The notes below the pieces were generated by a model. It was not told the DNA's origin and did not search any database. It saw only the letters and a program-made list of their open reading frames with translations. Both the position numbers and the translations under genes were made by a program. Positions 1 through 6,792 of a stretch of DNA of 8,279 nucleotides are shown here, one piece after another. Numbering within the stretch: position 1 is the first letter of the stretch; each line of letters starts with the position of its first letter. The DNA is taken from the NCBI GenBank assembly GCA_050122535.1, contig JASFIT010000199.1, forward strand, positions 1-8,279, in the 5' to 3' direction. The DNA comes from JASFEQ01 sp050122535. GTDB taxonomy: Bacteria > Desulfobacterota > DSM-4660 > Desulfatiglandales > HGW-15.

Positions 1-670
1 TCATGATACATGCGATCACATCCTTGTCCCAGATGAGAACGAAGGGAGCATCCACACCCATAAGGCCCATAATGACGGCCTTTTCAAAAAACGCGGTTAT
101 CTGATTATTAGCCGTGTCCCCAAGAACGGTCCCTGGTCGGAATATAAGCTGCTTGAACCGCGGGTGTTCCTCGCGGTAGCGAGCAAGCATCTCTTCTACC
201 AATCGTTTGTGGTCTGAGTAGGCAAACTCTGGATTGCCACGAAGGGCGTGGTCCTCGTCCAACCATGCTGGATTGTCAGGGTGGTATCCATAGGCTGCAC
301 CGCTGCTGGTGATGATTAACTTGTCAACATTTGACACGATACAGGCCTCTAAGACATTCTGTGTTCCCAAGACATCGACCGAGTATTCAAACTCACGATC
401 GGGTTTCTTTCCCGGCGTGACGATGGAAGCGAGATGGACCACATTGTCAATCTGAAACCGGTCGAATAAGTTGCCCAAGTCCGGCGATCGAATATCCGCT
501 GTTAGATATTCAATGTCAGCCTGTCGTTCTTGCTGGGGCGTATCGCGTACATCCAGGGCCACGATGTTTTCAAATTCCTCTGTTTCCCTGGCCAGGGCTT
601 CCATAAGCTGGAGGCCAAGATAGCCATCAGAACCGGTTACCAAAACGGATTTTCGTTTTTCACCTTTCAT
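1..670 (-). CDS. NAD-dependent epimerase/dehydratase (extended SDR), C-terminus cut by window edge
   Basis: The reverse strand gives an open frame of 223 residues with no stop before the window edge, so the C-terminus is missing; whole family members are usually about 300-330 residues. The Rossmann nucleotide-binding motif is at residues 12-19 (TGSDGYLG, glycines 13, 16 and 19). An acidic residue ends beta-2 (ALD, residue 40), as expected for NAD preference. A TSS motif is at 121-123 and the catalytic YxxxK is Y151-K155. Together these define an extended short-chain dehydrogenase of the sugar-nucleotide epimerase type, a soluble cytoplasmic enzyme. The ATG overlaps the stop of the upstream transporter gene (ATGA, 667-670) and has no clear Shine-Dalgarno sequence, so translation is probably coupled. 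The substrate cannot be named: nucleotide-sugar epimerase, dehydratase or hydroxyacid-type reductase are all possible. Confidence 0.85.
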   Translation of the reverse strand, partial: MKGEKRKSVLVTGSDGYLGLQLMEALARETEEFENIVALDVRDTPQQERQADIEYLTADIRSPDLGNLFDRFQIDNVVHLASIVTPGKKPDREFEYSVDVLGTQNVLEACIVSNVDKLIITSSGAAYGYHPDNPAWLDEDHALRGNPEFAYSDHKRLVEEMLARYREEHPRFKQLIFRPGTVLGDTANNQITAFFEKAVIMGLMGVDAPFVLIWDKDVIACIM

Positions 671-1602
671 CGCTGGTCCAATACGCGTTCTGCGCCCCTT
701 GGCAAGGGTTTCCTGGACCAAAAAGAAGCCACACTCAGGCCAGAGATGATATGCCAGATACCCCACCATGCCGCCACAATGGCCATGCCCCCGAGACCCT
801 CAAAAAAGTCAAAGATCAAAATCAATCCCAGGGCCGAGTTCTGAATCCCCACCTCGATAGCGACGGCCCGCACGTCTCTTTTCTCCAGGCGCATGAGCCT
901 TGCGGACCAGTAGCCGAGATTAAGGGCAAGGGCATTGTGTAATAGCACGCCAAAGACCACCAAACCGATGACTTTCAGAAAGATCTGCCAGTTGGCAGCG
1001 AGGGCTGCGGCAACAAATCCGATAAAGACGATAAAGGAAAAGACCTTGAAGGGCTTTCGGATCTTGGCGGCAAGGGATGGAAAAAAATGGGAGATCAACA
1101 TGCCTATGGCCAGCGGGACGCCCAAGATCATGACAATGGTGGTAAAGACATCAAAGGGATTGAGGCTCACCTGGCGCAAGATGGATGCCGTGGAGGGATT
1201 GAGGCTCCCCCAAAAGGCGAGATTAAGGGGTGTCATGACAATAGCAACCGCCGTAGACACGGCCGTCATGCTGATGGATACGGCAGCATTGCCCCGCGCC
1301 AGGTAGGTCATAATGTTAGAGAGGTTCCCCCCTGGACAGGCGCCAATAAGAATCATGCCTAATGCCATGGATGGGGCCGGCCTTAAGACTAGCGTTAGCA
1401 GAAAGGTGAATGCTGGGAGCAGAATGAACTGGGCACAGAGACCGATGGTGGGCGCCTTGGGCGATACAGCGATACGTCTAAAATCCTCGAGCTTGAGTTC
1501 AAGGGCAACCCCCAGCATCATCAAGCCGATGACAATGTTCAATGCAAACAGGGTTTGGGGATTGAAGTTGAGCCGAATCTGATCAATAGCTGCTGCGTCC
1601 AT
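667..1602 (-). CDS. Bile acid:sodium symporter (BASS) family transporter
   Basis: A 311-residue, very hydrophobic protein with about nine to ten membrane helices, of normal length for the BASS/SBF family. Family signatures are CPGGNLSN at 89-96 and EVGIQNSALG at 250-259. Against the Neisseria ASBT structure (recalled, not aligned by tool), the sodium-site residues map cleanly: Q58, S95, N96, S109, T113, E250 and Q254 correspond to Q77, S114, N115, S128, T132, E260 and Q264. This supports sodium-coupled transport across the inner membrane. The cargo is unknown; bacterial and plastid BASS proteins carry organic acids such as pyruvate or pantothenate as well as bile acids. The ATG has GGAG about 8 bases upstream. 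The gene lies 46 bp after the ThDP enzyme gene and overlaps the SDR gene by 4 bp, so it is the middle gene of an operon. Confidence 0.9.
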   Translation of the reverse strand: MDAAAIDQIRLNFNPQTLFALNIVIGLMMLGVALELKLEDFRRIAVSPKAPTIGLCAQFILLPAFTFLLTLVLRPAPSMALGMILIGACPGGNLSNIMTYLARGNAAVSISMTAVSTAVAIVMTPLNLAFWGSLNPSTASILRQVSLNPFDVFTTIVMILGVPLAIGMLISHFFPSLAAKIRKPFKVFSFIVFIGFVAAALAANWQIFLKVIGLVVFGVLLHNALALNLGYWSARLMRLEKRDVRAVAIEVGIQNSALGLILIFDFFEGLGGMAIVAAWWGIWHIISGLSVASFWSRKPLPRGAERVLDQR

Positions 1603-1648
1603 ATCATCTCCATCAAGGTGCGCGATCGGGGCGCCAACCGGAATTTGC

Positions 1649-3307
1649 CTATGTAATGGGCCAGGGGAAATCCATCCCTGGGAAGTCGGGTTCCGGGTCT
1701 GTTGTCACATTGATGCATGAGGGAAGTCCGCTTGCGAATGCACGATCCAAAGCATGTTCTATGTCTTCGGCGCGCCCCACCAATTCTCCATATCCACCCA
1801 TGACCCTCACCACTTCGTGATACGGCCTCAGATCCAAATTGGCCCCTATGATCCGATCTCTGCCATATTTCTTGATCTGTCCCCGACGGATCTGTCCCCA
1901 ACCGGCATCATTAGACACCACAACCACAATCGGTATCTCATGACGAATGGCTGTGTCAAACTCCATAAATGAAAAACCGAGTGACCCATCTCCGGTGAGA
2001 ACGACCACTTTTTGTTCCGGGTAAGCGGCTTTGGCTGCAATGCCGTAAGGGATTCCTACGCCAAGATGGCCGAATGCCCCTACCCAGATAAGAGAACCTG
2101 GTCTAAATGCATCGAGGGTCAAGTTGGCAAATACCGCAATATCTCCTCCGTCAACGGTAATCAGTGCATCCCGGGGTAAGGCTTTGCGCAGCTCCTGACA
2201 GAGCCTGGCCGGGTGGACCAATTCAGCATCTTCCTGTATCTGGCCGGTATATTGCGTCCTTACAAGGGTCATCATGGATTTGACCGTTGGCACCCAGTCC
2301 TTGGCCACCTGGCACTTTCCCTCCAGGGCCTCACGGAGCTGTCCAAGGACAATGCCGGCATCCCCGGTAATTCCCACATCCACGCTTCGATTCTTTCCAA
2401 TCTCCTCATGGGCTATGTCAATCTGGATGACCTTCAATTCTGGGTTGAAGAGGGGTGGACGACCATACCCAATGGTCCAGTTTAATCGGGTAGCCACAAT
2501 GAGTGCCACATCTGCCTGCATGAGCCCCCCAGGGAAGAAACCTCCACAAAGGGGGTGATCATCCGGGATGATTCCCCGGGAGATACCCCGGGTGTGAACA
2601 GGAATTTGAGTGGCTTCAACAAAGGAGAGGAGCTCATCTGCGGCTCTTGACCACCAGACCCCATTTCCTGCAATAACTATTGGGCGTTTGGCATGGGAGA
2701 GTAGTTCAACGGCCTTATCGATCGCATCAGGATTAGCACTCGGCCCGAAGGCCGTTCGGTAATCATGGGGCCACTCGATCTCCTCTCTACGAACATCCTT
2801 ATCAATAACGTCCACGGGGATCTCAAGAAAAACAGGACCTGGTCTTCCGCTCATCGCCTGGCGAAAGGCGCTGGATACATACTCTGGAATTCGACCGGTC
2901 TGATAAACACTTCGAGCCCATTTGGTAACAGGGCGCATCACCTCTAACTGGTCCATATCCTGCATGGATCCAAGATCTCTCCTCTCAACGGAGCTCCTAC
3001 CCGCAATGACAATGAGAGGTGAGCCACTTTGCATGGCAACGGCCACACCGGGAAAGCAGTTGACCACGCCGGGGCCTGCAGTCACCACTGCCACACCTGG
3101 CCTTCCGGTAAATCTTGCCCACCCTTCTGCCATATGGACAGCCGCCTGCTCGTGACGCGTATCAATGATTTTCATCCTGGAATCGATACATGCATCAAAT
3201 ATGTCCCCGATATGCCCCCCAGAAAGACCGAATATACAATCTACCCCCTCTTCTTTTAGCCCCCACAGGACCAATTCTCCTCCTCGCCATATCTCTTTTT
3301 TGCTCAC
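1649..3307 (-). CDS. Thiamine-diphosphate-dependent lyase/ligase, acetolactate synthase large-subunit-like (benzaldehyde lyase-type)
   Basis: A 552-residue protein with the three-domain plan of the acetolactate synthase/pyruvate decarboxylase superfamily. The pyrimidine-binding domain is at about 5-170, with the ThDP-activating glutamate at E53 in RHEQAAVHMAEG. The middle domain is at about 190-325, and the pyrophosphate domain at about 365-540, with the Mg-ThDP motif from GDG 439-441 to N466. The N-terminal pocket reads GLSGGHIGDIF (27-37), and Q116 lies before RPVTKWA. From memory this is closer to benzaldehyde lyase than to classical acetolactate synthase: H32 and Q116 match its H29 and Q113, while H26, A28 and Y397 become S29, G31 and F412. 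Carboligation or cleavage of a 2-hydroxyketone or 2-keto acid in the cytoplasm is therefore likely; the substrate is unresolved. The start is GTG with GGGAGGT eight bases upstream. It is the first gene of the operon and no small regulatory subunit lies nearby. Confidence 0.85.
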   Translation of the reverse strand: MSKKEIWRGGELVLWGLKEEGVDCIFGLSGGHIGDIFDACIDSRMKIIDTRHEQAAVHMAEGWARFTGRPGVAVVTAGPGVVNCFPGVAVAMQSGSPLIVIAGRSSVERRDLGSMQDMDQLEVMRPVTKWARSVYQTGRIPEYVSSAFRQAMSGRPGPVFLEIPVDVIDKDVRREEIEWPHDYRTAFGPSANPDAIDKAVELLSHAKRPIVIAGNGVWWSRAADELLSFVEATQIPVHTRGISRGIIPDDHPLCGGFFPGGLMQADVALIVATRLNWTIGYGRPPLFNPELKVIQIDIAHEEIGKNRSVDVGITGDAGIVLGQLREALEGKCQVAKDWVPTVKSMMTLVRTQYTGQIQEDAELVHPARLCQELRKALPRDALITVDGGDIAVFANLTLDAFRPGSLIWVGAFGHLGVGIPYGIAAKAAYPEQKVVVLTGDGSLGFSFMEFDTAIRHEIPIVVVVSNDAGWGQIRRGQIKKYGRDRIIGANLDLRPYHEVVRVMGGYGELVGRAEDIEHALDRAFASGLPSCINVTTDPEPDFPGMDFPWPIT

Positions 3308-3315
3308 TTCAAATT

Positions 3316-3322
3316 ACCTCCC
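3316..3322 (-). promoter_or_regulatory. Shine-Dalgarno site deciding the GTG start of the ThDP enzyme
   Basis: On the reverse strand GGGAGGT sits eight bases before GTG at 3307. No in-frame ATG with such a site is near, so the GTG is the best start. Confidence 0.75.
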
Positions 3323-3359
3323 GTACAAATTAATAAGCTCCCCCTCTAGGATTTATGGG

Positions 3360-3388
3360 TTGACCTCTGCTTTCCAAAATATGCTAAT
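3360..3388 (+). promoter_or_regulatory. Possible distal sigma70-like promoter (TTGACC-N17-GCTAAT)
   Basis: TTGACC at 3360-3365 (5 of 6 consensus) and GCTAAT at 3383-3388 (4 of 6) are 17 bases apart. It would start a leader of about 315 bases before the coiled-coil gene. It lies close to the start of the opposite operon, so its real use is uncertain. Confidence 0.3.
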
Positions 3389-3536
3389 GGTCCCTATAAG
3401 TGACGCAGATATCTCAATTTTTCAAGTAATTTCTTTCTGGCATTCTCATCTGGAAATAGACTTTCTGAGCCGGACGGTTCAAGCGTTACAGCACTGAAAG
3501 GGCGCGGGTGATCCTTTTCGGAGATGGAAAAACGAT

Positions 3537-3555
3537 ACCTTTAGAGGATAAAGGT
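3537..3555. promoter_or_regulatory. Perfect inverted repeat, operator candidate
   Basis: ACCTTTA at 3537-3543 and TAAAGGT at 3549-3555 form a perfect 7-bp dyad around GAGGA. Its last base is the first base of the -35 hexamer TTGCCA. That placement suits a regulator-binding site acting on the promoter. Read on the minus strand the same dyad is followed by ATCGTTTTT, so a weak terminator is the alternative. The regulator is unknown. Confidence 0.4.
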
Positions 3556-3583
3556 TGCCAGACCCAAACAATGAAGGTATACA
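3555..3583 (+). promoter_or_regulatory. Sigma70-like promoter for the coiled-coil/OmpA gene pair (TTGCCA-N17-TATACA)
   Basis: TTGCCA at 3555-3560 matches 5 of 6 consensus bases, and TATACA at 3578-3583 matches 4 of 6, with the optimal 17-base spacing. Transcription would begin near 3590 and give a leader of about 120 bases. It is the better of the two plus-strand candidates. Confidence 0.45.
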
Positions 3584-3695
3584 CTTTTTTTTAGCTGTGG
3601 TTTTGGGGACAAGCCCCATGTTTCCAGCCCCGGTCTTCCCGAAACCCTGGCATCAAACAATTGACTATGGGAGTATTTTTACAACGATTGAAGAT

Positions 3696-3704
3696 AAAGG
3701 AGGT
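3696..3704 (+). promoter_or_regulatory. Strong Shine-Dalgarno site for the coiled-coil gene
   Basis: AAAGGAGGT lies five bases before the ATG at 3710. It is close to the full anti-Shine-Dalgarno complement and fixes this start. Confidence 0.8.
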
Positions 3705-3709
3705 CAGTT

Positions 3710-4327
3710 ATGCCCAAAGAGAAAGTACAAAGTGAAACCGTTGCAGAGGCCAAAAAAGAGATTTCGGTGGTAAAATCCCCCGAGCCTCGGTTGCCTTTTG
3801 CAGAAGCGCGAGAGGAGGAAGGAATAGATAAAGTCAGGGATATTCTTTTTGGTGCCCAGGTCCGGCAGTACGAACAGAAATTCAAACACCTGGAGGATCT
3901 TTTCCGAAAAGAGATAGCCAACTTGCGAAGCGAAACCACGAAAAGCGCTGACACGCTCGAGACTTACGTGAAAAAAGAGCTGGAGGCCCTATCTGATCAG
4001 GTCAAGAATGAGCAGACCGCGAGAACCGAGTCCGTGGAAGAACTGTCTGAAAAGTTTGAAAGGACAATCAAGAACTTAGAGAAAAAGACGGATCAACTCA
4101 GCGAGAAAGTCATTGCTGGCCAAAGGGATCTGCAGGAACAGATCCTACAGCAGTCCAAGAGTCTTATGGAAGAGATTCGATCGCAAAATAGCCAGATTTC
4201 CTCAGATCTGGATCAGTCAGTGAATGAACTCCGTACTGAAAAGATAGACCGGCTCGCCCTTGCGAACCTCCTCATGGAAGTGGCCATGCGGCTAAAGGAT
4301 GAATTCAAGATTCCTGAAGTGGAATGA
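3710..4327 (+). CDS. Conserved-looking cytoplasmic coiled-coil protein, function unknown
   Basis: A 205-residue, highly charged protein rich in Glu, Lys and Gln. It has no signal peptide, membrane helix or cysteine. A short disordered-looking N-terminus with Pro residues (22-29) is followed by LFGAQVRQYEQKF (46-58). A long almost unbroken helix then runs from about 50 to 175, with heptad-like hydrophobic spacing, for example at 83-98 and 112-134. A conserved-looking C-terminal cap, DRLALANLLMEVAMRL (180-195), ends the protein. This is the look of an oligomeric rod with a head or docking end. I do not recognise a named function; similar coiled-coil proteins seem to occur beside OmpA-type genes in other diderms, but that is from memory. 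The next gene, 113 bp downstream on the same strand, encodes a transmembrane OmpA-domain protein and is the likely partner. A ribosome site is strong and the start is secure. Confidence 0.8.
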   Translation: MPKEKVQSETVAEAKKEISVVKSPEPRLPFAEAREEEGIDKVRDILFGAQVRQYEQKFKHLEDLFRKEIANLRSETTKSADTLETYVKKELEALSDQVKNEQTARTESVEELSEKFERTIKNLEKKTDQLSEKVIAGQRDLQEQILQQSKSLMEEIRSQNSQISSDLDQSVNELRTEKIDRLALANLLMEVAMRLKDEFKIPEVE

Positions 4328-4440
4328 GCTTTCCATGGTTCAGACCTGGCCACCTGCCATTTACACGGCCGCTATGTTGAAAAATGCGCCGAGAAGACGA
4401 ACTGGAAGCGATTTATAACTAACAAGGGAAGGTTTGCGCC

Positions 4441-6402
4441 TTGACCAAATTTTCAATGAAAGATACCGCAGACGAGGCTGAGGTAGATAACGGAGATCAA
4501 AAGCCAACGACGCTTGATGAACTCCGGAAACTTCTTGTGGGCCCTGAGCAAAACCAGATTGGTCGGCTGAAGGAAAGGTTGGACGACCCGGAGCTTCATG
4601 CAGAAGATGTGAGCGGGGTCTTGGCAGAGGCAATAGCGCTCCGCTCGGCCCGAGATAATCAGGTCGCAAAAGCGCTTGAGCCTACCATTGAAGAATCCAT
4701 AAAGGCTTCAGTGAGAAGAGATCCCAAGCCCCTTGTGGACGCCCTTTTTCCTGTCATAGGGCCGGCCATTGGAAAGGCCATATTTTCTGCGATTCGTGGT
4801 ATGGTCCAATCCCTCAATCAAATTTTCGAAAACAATCTTTCTGTGCAGGGTCTGAAGTGGAGGGTGGAGGCCTTTAGGACGAAAAAACCATTTCGTGAAG
4901 TCGTTTCACGCCACAGGCTCGTATATCAAGTAGAACAAGTTTTTCTTATACATAGGAATACAGGATCAGTCCTCCAACACGTGGTGGCAAAAGAGGTGGC
5001 TGAGCAAGACCCTGATCAGGATTCGGGCATGCTTCAAGCCATTCAAGATTATTTTCAGGACGCCATTGGCGCCGAAAAGGATCAAGCCCTGGATGGCTTG
5101 AGAATTGGTGATCGGAATTTATGGATTGAACAGGGGCCGCTGGCCGTTTTGGCGGCCGTTATTTGGGAGAATCCCCCTATAAATTTACAGGGAGTCCTGC
5201 GCGAGACGATCGACACCATACACCTTATGAAAAGCGAGGAGCTTGAATCCTTTGATGGTGACGTGAGCCCCTTTGAGGACCTGAAAAGCTATCTTGAGGG
5301 TTGCCTGCAATCGCAGGTTAAAGAAAGTAAAAGTAAAATCTCCCCGCTGTTATGGCTTTTGTTAGGAATCCTGACTTTTGGCATTACACTCTGGGTTTCT
5401 TATTCTTTGCAGGATCAGAGGCGCTGGTCAAATTATGTGGACAGGCTTCGCGGTGAACCCGGCATTGTCATTACCGAAACGGAAAAGCGGTCTGGCAAGT
5501 ATTATGTCTTCGGACTGCGGGATCCGCTGGCCGTTGATCCAGAAGAGATGCTGAAAGTAGAGAATCTTGATCCCGAAAGTGTGGTTTTTCAATGGGAGGC
5601 CTACAGGGCTCTACATCCGGAATTTACCGTAAAAAGGGCGAGAAAATTTCTCCAGCCTCCAGAAAAGGTTACCTTAGATTTCAAAGACGGCGTTCTTTAC
5701 GCAGCGGGATATGCGTCCCCCCAATGGGCTGTTGATGCACGGAAACTGGTAAAAGCGATACCGGGTGTTTTCCAATTCAATGAAGACAAGCTCAAAGACG
5801 AAGCATTACATCCTGATCGCATTCTAGCTCAAGCAAAAGAATTGCTTGAACCTCCCAGCACAGTCTCGCTTAAATTGGAGGATAACGTTCTTTATGCAAG
5901 CGGTTCAGCTTCTCATGGCTGGATAGTATATGCAAGGGAACGGGCCAAATCTCTTTCTGGAATTGCCCGTTTCCAGGGAGATAACCTGGTAGACCTAGAC
6001 CAACAGAATCTAGCGGAACTTAAGGCGGGCATTGAAGAGCAGTCGATTCGTTTTGGAGCAAGATCCACAAGGATTGCGCCTGAACAGGAGGATGCAATTC
6101 GCAACCTGGCTGAGAAGACTCGGCAACTCAAACATTCAGCAGAAATCCTTGGAAAGAGGGCGCGCATAGAAATCATAGGACATACGGATAGTTCCGGGAA
6201 AGAAAGAACGAACTTGATCATCAGCCATAGGCGTGCTCAGCACGTCTTGTCACTGTTGGTCTCAGAAGGTTTACAATCCGGTAATTTTATCACGAAAGGC
6301 CAAGGCTCAAAAGAGCCCTTGAGGGAAGAAAGGACTCAAGAGGACAAAGAGGCTAACCGTCGCGTAACATTTAAGGTCATTTTGGCCGACAAGCCAGGAT
6401 AA
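4441..6402 (+). CDS. Single-pass membrane protein: cytoplasmic longin-like head, BON-like repeats, C-terminal OmpA peptidoglycan-binding domain
   Basis: A 653-residue protein with no signal peptide. Residues 1-298 are soluble: a helical stretch (20-140), then an alpha/beta region (about 158-285) resembling a longin/roadblock fold. One membrane helix is at 301-323, so the N-terminus should be cytoplasmic and the rest periplasmic. Residues 326-395 hold GKYYVFGLRDPLA, and 397-526 hold two 65-residue BON-like repeats. The OmpA domain spans about 545-646: GHTDSSG at 580-586, HRRAQHV at 596-602 and EANRRVTF at 637-644. D583 and R598 are 15 residues apart, as are the Asp271/Arg286 peptidoglycan-binding pair of Acinetobacter OmpA. 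The start is TTG with GGGAAGG eight bases upstream; ATG at 4456 has no such site. MotB-like anchoring of a cytoplasmic assembly to the wall is inferred, with the preceding coiled-coil protein as probable partner. Confidence 0.85.
   Translation: MTKFSMKDTADEAEVDNGDQKPTTLDELRKLLVGPEQNQIGRLKERLDDPELHAEDVSGVLAEAIALRSARDNQVAKALEPTIEESIKASVRRDPKPLVDALFPVIGPAIGKAIFSAIRGMVQSLNQIFENNLSVQGLKWRVEAFRTKKPFREVVSRHRLVYQVEQVFLIHRNTGSVLQHVVAKEVAEQDPDQDSGMLQAIQDYFQDAIGAEKDQALDGLRIGDRNLWIEQGPLAVLAAVIWENPPINLQGVLRETIDTIHLMKSEELESFDGDVSPFEDLKSYLEGCLQSQVKESKSKISPLLWLLLGILTFGITLWVSYSLQDQRRWSNYVDRLRGEPGIVITETEKRSGKYYVFGLRDPLAVDPEEMLKVENLDPESVVFQWEAYRALHPEFTVKRARKFLQPPEKVTLDFKDGVLYAAGYASPQWAVDARKLVKAIPGVFQFNEDKLKDEALHPDRILAQAKELLEPPSTVSLKLEDNVLYASGSASHGWIVYARERAKSLSGIARFQGDNLVDLDQQNLAELKAGIEEQSIRFGARSTRIAPEQEDAIRNLAEKTRQLKHSAEILGKRARIEIIGHTDSSGKERTNLIISHRRAQHVLSLLVSEGLQSGNFITKGQGSKEPLREERTQEDKEANRRVTFKVILADKPG
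5629..6018 (+). repeat. Two tandem 65-residue BON-like protein repeats inside the OmpA-domain protein
   Basis: Residues 397-461 and 462-526 align without gaps. Shared points are FLQPP/LLEPP, GVLYAAGYAS/NVLYASGSAS, a tryptophan (W429/W494) and a glycine 13 residues later (G442/G507). The DNA has diverged, so the duplication is old. BON-type modules occur in periplasmic proteins and are thought to bind lipid or envelope surfaces. Confidence 0.7.
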
Positions 6403-6408
6403 GAAAAT

Positions 6409-6421
6409 GGGTTAAATACCC
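6409..6421 (-). terminator. Weak terminator candidate between convergent genes
   Basis: GGGT/ACCC with a five-base loop is followed on the minus strand by ATTTTCTT. The stem is only 4 bp, so this is marginal. It lies between the ends of the OmpA-domain gene and the small membrane-protein gene, where a terminator is expected. Confidence 0.25.
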
Positions 6422-6477
6422 CTTTGACGCTCTTTCATGAATCAAGAAAAGACCTGCCCATCCATCATCACTTCACA

Positions 6478-6792
6478 TCACCTAATTGCCATAACCATAA
6501 TCCAGAGAATCATAAGCCCTGCGGCCGCTATGGCACCTAACCAAATGAGGCGGGTCAGCCACATGCCACTGCCATGTGGGTTCCTAGCCATGTGCCGTTG
6601 GTCTAAATTATCTGAAAGCTCACACAGCTGGTCGAATTTGTTTCTCAGGGGCTCTATTGGTATATAGGCCATGACACGATTTCTTTCTGAGAGCAAGATG
6701 AGGAGGATCAACATTAAAAATAAAGCAAGAATAACACCCAGAAATGTATATTGAATCAATCCTTCAAAGATCATTCCGATTATACGCGACAT
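6478..6792 (-). CDS. Small two-helix inner-membrane protein, function unknown
   Basis: A 104-residue protein with two predicted membrane helices, at about 13-34 and 81-103. They are joined by a polar segment of about 45 residues (SERNRV to SGMW) containing charged and Asn/Asp/Gln residues. Both ends are likely on one side of the membrane and the loop on the other. I do not recognise the family. The ATG is supported by GGAGGAA upstream (11-base spacing, slightly long) and by a good promoter at 6929-6957. It converges on the OmpA-domain gene, with 75 bp between their stops. A shared envelope role is possible from position but not shown. It is shorter than most transporters; a membrane adaptor or accessory subunit would fit. 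The competing plus-strand frame at 6437-6667 has no ribosome site. Confidence 0.65.
   Translation of the reverse strand: MSRIIGMIFEGLIQYTFLGVILALFLMLILLILLSERNRVMAYIPIEPLRNKFDQLCELSDNLDQRHMARNPHGSGMWLTRLIWLGAIAAAGLMILWIMVMAIR

Larger units (their letters stand above)
3308..3709. other. Divergent intergenic region between the ThDP operon and the coiled-coil/OmpA genes
   Basis: These 402 bp separate the minus-strand operon from the plus-strand pair. No open frame in it has a ribosome site or a recognisable product. It holds two plus-strand sigma70-like promoters (3360-3388 and 3555-3583), a perfect dyad (3537-3555), an eight-T run after the second promoter (near 3585-3592), and a small GGGG/CCCC hairpin at 3605-3617 in the leader. 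No convincing promoter for the minus-strand operon was found. The best attempt, TTGAAC with an 18-base spacer to TATTTC, is poor. Confidence 0.7.

Noticed and set aside
1539..1901. Minus-strand frame of 120 codons spanning the ThDP enzyme and transporter junction
   Set aside because: It is a shifted-frame shadow of the C-terminus of the ThDP enzyme and the start of the transporter, both well supported by family motifs.
1649..3307. Oxalyl-CoA decarboxylase or true acetolactate synthase as a firm name
   Set aside because: The oxalyl-CoA decarboxylase Tyr-Glu pair is not present, and the N-terminal pocket and lack of a small subunit gene do not fit a classical acetolactate synthase, so only a general name is given.
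3165..3497. Plus-strand frame of 110 codons across the start of the ThDP gene and the intergenic region
   Set aside because: It overlaps the real gene antisense, has no ribosome site at its start or at the internal ATG near 3381, and its product has no recognisable features.
3648..3665. Sigma54-like promoter (TGGCATC then TTGA)
   Set aside because: The invariant GC ten bases after the GG is absent (TT instead).
3661..3684. TTGACT as a -35 just before the coiled-coil gene
   Set aside because: The sequence at the correct distance is ACGATT, a very poor -10, and a start there would leave almost no leader.
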